From positions 1 to 11,368 of the forward strand of contig JALNWB010000135.1 of assembly GCA_023231105.1 (NCBI GenBank): a DNA stretch of 11,368 nucleotides, given 5' to 3'. Position numbers and translations under genes: made by a program. The DNA comes from Ignavibacteriaceae bacterium. GTDB lineage: Bacteria > Bacteroidota > Ignavibacteria > Ignavibacteriales > Ignavibacteriaceae. This document shows positions 6,643-11,368 of this stretch, piece by piece. The notes under the pieces are model-generated. The model searched no databases, had not been told where the DNA came from, and worked only from the letters and a program-made list of their open reading frames with translations. Positions within the stretch are counted from its first letter, which is position 1. Every line of letters starts with the position of its first letter.

Positions 6643-6697
6643 GAACATTTTTTAACTAGAACATGTTGACAAATCAAAATCAATAGGAGAAAACATT

Positions 6698-7930
6698 ATG
6701 AAACGTTTTTTACTCAATCTGATCCTAATCTTTTTCTGCTTTTACCACATCTCAGCAATCGCACAATGGACACAATTTGCTCCTGGGACGTATCCCTTTT
6801 CCTATACTTGGGTTGAGGCAATTGCTACGACTGGAACCGGCATCTTTGTCGGAACTCACAGTAACGGAATATTTCTTTCAACAGACAACGGTACGACCTG
6901 GGTAGCCGCGAAAACCGGCTTGCCAAGTGGATCTTTTGTTTATACGTTAGCTATAATGGGAAATGATGTACTTGCCGGAACAAGCAATAACTGGGGGATC
7001 TATAAAACTACTAATAGCGGAGCTCAATGGACACAGTCCGGATTGACAGGAATCCCAATTGATTGTCTCGCTCAAATAGGAACAAATTTATTTGCCGGAT
7101 CAACACTATTTGGCGTCTATCTCTCCACCGACGCTGGAGCAAATTGGACTGCGGTAAAATCTGATAATGGTATTTATGCACTAACAGCAGGTGGAACAAC
7201 TCTATTCGCTGCAAGAAATGCCTCGATAAGGGGTGTCTATGTATCGCCTGATAACGGTACAAACTGGACATTCCCTGCAAATACGGGATTTCCAACTTCG
7301 AATATTACTGCACTATCAACCATCGGATCAAATCTTTTTGTCGAAACAATGACAGGTGTGTATCTCTCTATCGATGATGGAGCTAACTGGACTGCAGTTA
7401 ACAACGGGTTGACTACTTTGAATGTTCGTTCGGCTGTCGTGAACGGAAGTAATCTATTTGTGGGAACCAATGGTGGTGGGGTCTATCTTACAACCGACAA
7501 TGGTTCAAACTGGAGTGCGGTAAACACCGGATTGACTAATAAATTTGTTTATTCACTCGCAGTAATTGGGTCTGATCTCTATGCCGGAACATTGGGAAGC
7601 GGATTGTGGAAACGTTCACTCTCTGATATGATAACAGCTGTTGAAGATAATAAGATAAATCAACCATCAAATTTTTCTCTATATCAGAACTATCCAAATC
7701 CCTTCAACCCTACAACAAATATCCGTTTTGAAATTGCGAGTCCCGGTTTTGTGTCGCTCAAAGTGATTGATCTGCTTGGTCGAGAAGTTACATCTCTTGT
7801 AAATGAATATAAACAAGCAGGAAATTATGATGTTAATTTTGATGCATCGAAACTTTCTAGCGGTATTTACTTTTATAAACTGCAAGCGGGAAATTTCTCT
7901 TCTACAAAGAAAATGGTTTTGACCAGATAA
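6698..7930 (+). CDS. Secreted seven-repeat BNR/Ycf48-like propeller protein with T9SS type A sorting domain
   Basis: The 410-residue protein begins with a signal peptide (MKRFLLNLILIFFCFYHISAIAQ). Residues ~24-310 contain seven repeats of about 40 residues with the pattern 'LFVGTxxxGVYLSTDNGxNWTAVNxGL', as in BNR/sialidase-like and Ycf48-like propellers. Seven such repeats fit one seven-bladed propeller. A short linker leads to a C-terminal domain (about 326-410) with YQNYPNPFNPTTNIRFEI, LKVIDLLGREV, GNYDVNFDASKLSSGIYFYKL and a final KKMVLTR. This is a classic T9SS type A sorting signal, so the protein should cross the outer membrane through the Por system and be released or anchored at the surface. 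No catalytic residues of a true sialidase can be recognised, so a binding or scaffold role is more likely (inference). The start is supported by AGGAG (6685-6689), 8 bases before ATG. It is the first gene of a same-strand cluster. Confidence 0.92.
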   Translation: MKRFLLNLILIFFCFYHISAIAQWTQFAPGTYPFSYTWVEAIATTGTGIFVGTHSNGIFLSTDNGTTWVAAKTGLPSGSFVYTLAIMGNDVLAGTSNNWGIYKTTNSGAQWTQSGLTGIPIDCLAQIGTNLFAGSTLFGVYLSTDAGANWTAVKSDNGIYALTAGGTTLFAARNASIRGVYVSPDNGTNWTFPANTGFPTSNITALSTIGSNLFVETMTGVYLSIDDGANWTAVNNGLTTLNVRSAVVNGSNLFVGTNGGGVYLTTDNGSNWSAVNTGLTNKFVYSLAVIGSDLYAGTLGSGLWKRSLSDMITAVEDNKINQPSNFSLYQNYPNPFNPTTNIRFEIASPGFVSLKVIDLLGREVTSLVNEYKQAGNYDVNFDASKLSSGIYFYKLQAGNFSSTKKMVLTR

Positions 7931-7977
7931 TTTTGAATGAACTCATAAAATAATATCACTAAAAAGAGGCAAAAAAA

Positions 7978-9501
7978 ATGAAAAGAACAAAATTAATTTT
8001 TTTCGGCTTACTTGCTTTGATAGGCTTGGACGTTAATGCCCAGGAAATGGTGAAAGATATTCGGACCGGTGTTTCAAGTGGAATTTCTCTATCTGCTTCT
8101 TTGGTTAATGTTAATGGCACTTTATTTTTTATGGCAAACAATGGAACTAATGGAGAGGAATTATGGAAAAGTGATGGTACGGTTGCCGGTACCGCGATGG
8201 TGAAAGACATCAAACCTGGTGCAAGCGGTTCAACAGGCGGTTTAAGTCCTTCCTTATTAATTAATGTTAATGGCACTTTATATTTTGTGGCAGATGATGG
8301 AACTAATGGAGCAGAATTATGGAAGAGCGATGGTACGGTTTCTGGGACTGTGATGGTGAAAGATATTGTCTTCGGTTCAGGCTCGGGGATATTATCTTCC
8401 TTTGCACCCGCCAATGTTAATGGCACTTTATATTTTGCCGCATCTGATGGTACGAATGGGAATGAAATATGGAAAAGCGATGGAACGACTACGGGAACTG
8501 TGATAGTGAAAGATATTAAACCTGGTGCAAACGGTTCAAATCCCGGTGGATTTGCTAATGTTAATGGAACTTTATTTTTTAAGGCTGACGATGGAACAAA
8601 TGGAACAGAATTATGGAAAAGCGATGGGACGATTGCTGGAACTGTAATGATGAAAGATATTCAGCCGGGAACGATTGGTTCAGAAACTGCCGGATTATTT
8701 AACATTAACGGAACGTTATATTTTTGGGCAGACGATGGAACGAATGGAATGGAATTATGGAAAAGCGATGGTACTGCTCCAGGTACCATAATGGTTAATG
8801 ATATTTTGACGGGGAGCGGTAGCTCGCACCCCAGTTTCCTTTCAGAGTTTAATGGAAAACTTTTTTTCTCGGCTGATGACGGTACAAACGGAACAGAACT
8901 TTGGACAAGCGATGGAACAACCGGCGGGACTGTGATGGTGAAAGACATTAAATCTGGTTCGGGCGGATCCGGTCCTTTTAATTTCTTTTCTTTCAATAAC
9001 ACTTTATACTTTGGGGCAGACGATGGAACAGCCGGAGTGGAATTTTGGAAAAGTGATGGCACTACAGATGGCACAGTAATGGTAAAAGATATTTACACCG
9101 GCGCAGGTAATTCAAATCCTTCCAGATTTATTGAAGTTAATGGCACTTTATATTTTACCGCCGCTAATTATTATGGAAGGGAATTATGGAAGTACACTCC
9201 TCTTACAGGCATTTTGGAAACCACAGTTCACCTGCCGGAAAACTTTACGTTATCTCAGAATTTTCCTAACCCATTCAATCCGAGTACAACTTTGTCATTT
9301 GCTATTAGTCATTCGTCATTGGTATCACTCAAAGTGTTTGATGTTCTTGGCAGGGAAGTGGCAGCACCAGTAAATGAATATAAACTAGCAGGTAATTATG
9401 ATGTGAATTTTGATGCTTCTAGACTGTCCAGTGGCGTATATTTTTATCAACTTCGCGCTGGCAACAATGTCGAAACAAAAAGTATGATACTACTCAAATA
9501 A
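7978..9501 (+). CDS. Secreted ELWxxDGT-repeat protein with T9SS type A sorting domain
   Basis: The 507-residue protein has a signal peptide (MKRTKLIFFGLLALIGLDVNAQ). Residues ~23-410 consist of ELWxxDGT repeats of the form 'ELWKSDGTxxGTVMVKDIxPG...NVNGTLYFxADDGTNG'. Seven full repeats are followed by a final, degenerate one that ends RELWKYTP. These repeats occur in secreted bacterial proteins and are thought to form beta-propeller-like structures; their ligands are generally unknown. The tail (about 423-507: LSQNFPNPFNPSTTLSFAI, LKVFDVLGREV, GNYDVNFDASRLSSGVYFYQL) is a T9SS type A sorting domain nearly identical to that of the previous gene, also at DNA level. The ATG is preceded by AGAGG (7964-7968) and lies 47 bp after the previous stop, consistent with one operon. 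Long open frames antisense to this gene come from its internal repeats and are not genes. Confidence 0.93.
   Translation: MKRTKLIFFGLLALIGLDVNAQEMVKDIRTGVSSGISLSASLVNVNGTLFFMANNGTNGEELWKSDGTVAGTAMVKDIKPGASGSTGGLSPSLLINVNGTLYFVADDGTNGAELWKSDGTVSGTVMVKDIVFGSGSGILSSFAPANVNGTLYFAASDGTNGNEIWKSDGTTTGTVIVKDIKPGANGSNPGGFANVNGTLFFKADDGTNGTELWKSDGTIAGTVMMKDIQPGTIGSETAGLFNINGTLYFWADDGTNGMELWKSDGTAPGTIMVNDILTGSGSSHPSFLSEFNGKLFFSADDGTNGTELWTSDGTTGGTVMVKDIKSGSGGSGPFNFFSFNNTLYFGADDGTAGVEFWKSDGTTDGTVMVKDIYTGAGNSNPSRFIEVNGTLYFTAANYYGRELWKYTPLTGILETTVHLPENFTLSQNFPNPFNPSTTLSFAISHSSLVSLKVFDVLGREVAAPVNEYKLAGNYDVNFDASRLSSGVYFYQLRAGNNVETKSMILLK
8044..9192 (+). repeat. Tandem coding repeat, 141-156 bp period, eight units
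   Basis: The codons for the (E/I)LW-type core start at 8161, 8317, 8467, 8611, 8755, 8899, 9043 and 9184, giving spacings of 156, 150, 144, 144, 144, 144 and 141 bp. The words TTATGGAAAAGCGATGG and AATGTTAATGGCACTTTATA recur almost unchanged at DNA level. The central units have the same length, as expected from unequal crossing-over or gene conversion. The unit corresponds to 48 residues of the ELWxxDGT protein. Confidence 0.85.
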
Positions 9502-9516
9502 AGAAAGGTGCATCAA

Positions 9517-11172
9517 ATGAAATACTTCAAATATTCGGTTGTGATTTTATCGGTTTTTATCCTTGCGCTAATTAGCGGTTGTGCCGCAATCGGTAAACTT
9601 GCCGGAGGATTCTTGACAGCTACAACAGCAGATTTATCCGTTTGCGCAGTGCAGGGGATGTACATCAACAATTTATATCCACAGGATACAAAAACAGTTG
9701 AGATGGATTACGTAGGTGACCAATGGAAAGAAGGAAGATCAGGTGTCGCTATAAGTTTTTACAAAAAAGAAGGAGTGGGGTTTTACAAGATTGATGGAAC
9801 AATTACGATGGATGGAGATACACTCCAATATCTCGCAAACGGTGTTTATTCAACTTACTTTGACAACAACGGGAGCAAACCAAAGAAGATTAGCATTTCG
9901 ACAAGCAGCGGGCAAAGAGCAGAATTTACAATTCAACCGCCGAAACCTATTAAACTTGTATCAATAAATGGCGCAGCAACAAACGCGCCGGTGGATGTAA
10001 CAAAAGATATGACGCTGGAGTTTGAGAATGTGCCGAATGAAAATGCATTCATCCGTGTTTCGATGATAGTGAGTTCACTCGGTATTCGTTCATTCAGTGA
10101 TATTGGAGTATTTAAATTAGCCAAGACAATTAAAATTCCGGCGGCAGCATTCAAGAACACAATGACTGCTTCCGCAACCGTAGGAGGTGTTGTTTCGATC
10201 AGTACCGGTTCAAATTATGTTTTAATTGAGCGTTTTGATGTAGCGACAGCACGGATTCCTGGCGTGGGCGCATCACAAAATCTTTCATTGGGATGGAGTT
10301 GGATGCCGGTTACTGTAACAGGTGATGTTTCTACACAACCGGGATTCAGCATTGATGGGAAAATAACTAGCGCTAATGGTGAAATGGGATACAGCGCAAA
10401 AGAACCAAATGCTTTCACAGGAAAGCCGCTTTCAAAAGGAAAGAAATTTGCAATCACTTCGCTTTCCATCAGAGGAACATTATATAACGCAGAAACATCA
10501 ACCTCTTCATCAACAACTGGAAATGTTACAACCACCACTACAACAACAAGAACGTGGCAGTTTCCAAAAGTTCCGGTTGAGTATTGGGATAAAGCTCTCG
10601 ATAATCTTTACAAAGATGTCACCAAAGTATTAAAAGATGAATATGGAATTTCTGTTATCCCGATTGAACAAGTTGTAAACTCGCCTTTGTATAGCGAACT
10701 CGAAGAAATTAAAGACGAATATACAACAGTTGAAATCTCTCGCAGTTATAAAGGTACAAAAAATCTCTTACCCACACGGATTGGGAATATTTTAAAATCT
10801 ATCTCGTCAACATTTGCCTCCGATAGACCTGAAGCCCGATTGATGCGTGAGCTAGGAGTTGATGGGCTTATTTCAGTTACAGTTGATCTTGCGCTGCCGA
10901 CCGATCGCCAGGAAGTTACGTTAGCTCCAAGGATGGCGTTCCGAATTACCGGACCGCCGAACGGATATATTGTTGGTCCAACGGTTTATGCGCAAGGCGT
11001 TGTAAGTGATGAAAAAGGTGTTCCGTTCAGCGAATCAGAATTCAAAGACATCAATGCACTCAACAAGATCATTCGTAAAGATGATATTATATCCGCATTC
11101 AAAAAAGCGTTGAAAGAACAAGAGGCAAAAGAAAAGGAATTAGGTTATCAGGCAATTTGGAATTTGCAGTAA
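9517..11172 (+). CDS. Lipoprotein of unknown function, third gene of the secreted-protein cluster
   Basis: A GTG at 9508 would extend the frame by three codons, but AAAGGTG (9504-9510) is a good Shine-Dalgarno 6 bases before ATG 9517, so I take 9517 (551 aa). The lipobox ISGC places the lipidated Cys at residue 22. I do not recognise the family. The N-terminal part (about 30-300) looks mostly beta: VEMDYVGDQWKEG, GFYKIDGTITMDGDTLQY. A Thr/Ser-rich stretch (327-346) acts as a linker. The C-terminal part (349-551) looks alpha/beta: a helix around WDKALDNLYKDVTKVL, strand ISVIPIEQVVNSPLY (378-392), and ARLMRELGVDGLISVTVDLAL (441-461). This is loosely reminiscent of the TolB-N/CsgG-like periplasmic domains found in other lipoproteins (weak inference). 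The gene starts 15 bp after the ELWxxDGT gene's stop and ends before a strong hairpin, so it is probably the last gene of the operon and may anchor or assist the two T9SS cargo proteins. Confidence 0.85.
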   Translation: MKYFKYSVVILSVFILALISGCAAIGKLAGGFLTATTADLSVCAVQGMYINNLYPQDTKTVEMDYVGDQWKEGRSGVAISFYKKEGVGFYKIDGTITMDGDTLQYLANGVYSTYFDNNGSKPKKISISTSSGQRAEFTIQPPKPIKLVSINGAATNAPVDVTKDMTLEFENVPNENAFIRVSMIVSSLGIRSFSDIGVFKLAKTIKIPAAAFKNTMTASATVGGVVSISTGSNYVLIERFDVATARIPGVGASQNLSLGWSWMPVTVTGDVSTQPGFSIDGKITSANGEMGYSAKEPNAFTGKPLSKGKKFAITSLSIRGTLYNAETSTSSSTTGNVTTTTTTTRTWQFPKVPVEYWDKALDNLYKDVTKVLKDEYGISVIPIEQVVNSPLYSELEEIKDEYTTVEISRSYKGTKNLLPTRIGNILKSISSTFASDRPEARLMRELGVDGLISVTVDLALPTDRQEVTLAPRMAFRITGPPNGYIVGPTVYAQGVVSDEKGVPFSESEFKDINALNKIIRKDDIISAFKKALKEQEAKEKELGYQAIWNLQ

Positions 11173-11179
11173 TGAGACA

Positions 11180-11210
11180 GATGGACTCTACATCGAAAGT
11201 AGAGTCCATC
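11180..11210 (+). terminator. Hairpin terminator of the secreted-protein cluster
   Basis: A perfect 12-bp stem (GATGGACTCTAC / GTAGAGTCCATC) with the 7-nt loop ATCGAAA begins 8 bases after the stop of the last lipoprotein gene. ACTAAAATTTTT follows, so the T-run is offset by about 7 bases. The strong stem and the position make an operon end likely. Confidence 0.65.
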
Positions 11211-11283
11211 ACTAAAATTTTTAACGGATGTTGGTTTAACTTCTTGGAATGTTTTGATATTAAGCTCAAAATCAATCTTCTTT

Positions 11284-11320
11284 AAAAGAAAAAATGCGAA
11301 GATTCGGTTATCTTCGCATT
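11284..11320 (-). terminator. Intrinsic terminator of tRNA-Phe
   Basis: On the minus strand an 11-bp perfect stem (AATGCGAAGAT / ATCTTCGCATT) with a 6-nt loop is followed directly by TTTTCTTTT (with two further stem Ts before it). It starts 8 bases after the discriminator base of the tRNA. It faces the terminator at 11180-11210, so the two transcription units converge. Confidence 0.8.
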
Positions 11321-11328
11321 AGAGGGGG

Positions 11329-11368
11329 TGGGCAGGGACGGAATTGAACCGCCGACACAAGGATTTTC
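11329..11368 (-). tRNA. tRNA-Phe (anticodon GAA), 3' half, cut by the window edge
   Basis: Read on the minus strand from 11368, the sequence starts exactly with anticodon GAA (11366-11368). It continues AA, the anticodon-stem half TCCTT, variable loop GTGTC, T-arm GGCGG-TTCAATT-CCGTC (one G-U pair), acceptor strand CCTGCCC and discriminator A. This matches the 3' half of bacterial tRNA-Phe, including the GAAAA loop and GTGTC variable loop. The 5' half (D-arm and acceptor 5' strand) lies beyond the window. The bases after the discriminator are CCC, so the terminal CCA is not encoded and must be added by the nucleotidyltransferase. Confidence 0.9.

Larger units (their letters stand above)
6348..6697. 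other. 350-bp intergenic region with repeat, operator and promoter of the secreted-protein cluster
   Basis: I find no gene here. From left to right it holds an inverted-repeat element (6388-6481), a weak stem TTCCCTTT/AAAGGGAA around a T-rich loop (6485-6511), the second copy of the CCCC-N4-GGGG dyad (6557-6576), a possible TTGACA-type promoter (6615-6642) and the ribosome binding site AGGAG (6685-6689) of the next gene. The length and contents mark it as the control region of the downstream three-gene cluster. Confidence 0.6.

Noticed and set aside
7959..9074. Two long minus-strand open frames (155 and 137 codons) opposite the ELWxxDGT gene
   Set aside because: They are mirror images of the tandem repeat, so the absence of stops simply repeats with each unit. 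The translations are Pro/Ser/Val-rich without domains, and neither has a credible RBS.
8044..9192. Regularly spaced repeats considered as a CRISPR-like array
   Set aside because: The period is about 144 bp and in frame, the 'spacers' are themselves similar, and the whole is one coding sequence.
9508..9516. GTG start three codons upstream of the lipoprotein ATG
   Set aside because: The GTG is part of the AAAGGTG Shine-Dalgarno itself; the ATG at 9517 has ideal spacing and gives a normal lipoprotein signal.
10376..10633. 85-codon plus-strand open frame inside the last lipoprotein gene
   Set aside because: It is a Gln-rich out-of-frame reading of the Thr-rich linker region, with no signal or domain of its own.

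Overview
The window looks like a chromosomal segment of a Bacteroidota/Chlorobi-group bacterium, most likely from the Ignavibacteria. The base composition is AT-rich. Two secreted proteins end in type IX secretion (T9SS) type A sorting domains of the 'NYPNPFNPTT' form, there are Bacteroidota-style lipoproteins, and the sensor kinase carries a two-component-regulator propeller. The lineage call is inference from protein style, not from a marker gene.

Layout. Bases 1-262 hold the 3' end of mltG (septal murein transglycosylase), which overlaps by 28 bp a lipoprotein with bacterial Ig-like (Big_5-type) domains (235-1941). A gene-poor stretch follows. It contains a palindrome, a 34-codon lysine-rich small gene on the minus strand (2122-2226) with its own ribosome binding site and terminator, and a 37-codon remnant of a response-regulator receiver domain (2539-2652). 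The stop codon of that remnant overlaps the start of a 991-residue periplasmic-propeller histidine kinase (2652-5627). Next come a LuxR/NarL-type response regulator (5685-6347) and a 350-bp intergenic region. Then there is a three-gene same-strand cluster: a seven-repeat BNR/Ycf48-like propeller protein with a T9SS tail (6698-7930), an ELWxxDGT-repeat protein with a T9SS tail (7978-9501) and a 551-residue lipoprotein of unknown function (9517-11172). A strong hairpin ends the cluster. A tRNA-Phe(GAA) on the minus strand, cut by the window edge exactly at the anticodon, has its own terminator facing the cluster.

How the genes may work together. The kinase (HisKA_3 class) and the LuxR-type regulator are a matched two-component pair. 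A 20-bp motif, ATTRCCCCWAMTGGGGTATT, containing a TACCCC-N4-GGGGTA dyad, occurs just upstream of the regulator gene and again 121 bp upstream of the first secreted-protein gene, with 17 of 20 positions identical. I infer that this is the regulator's binding site and that the system controls its own regulator gene plus a surface/secreted cluster of two beta-propeller-like proteins and a lipoprotein. The ligand and the role of the surface proteins cannot be read from the sequence.
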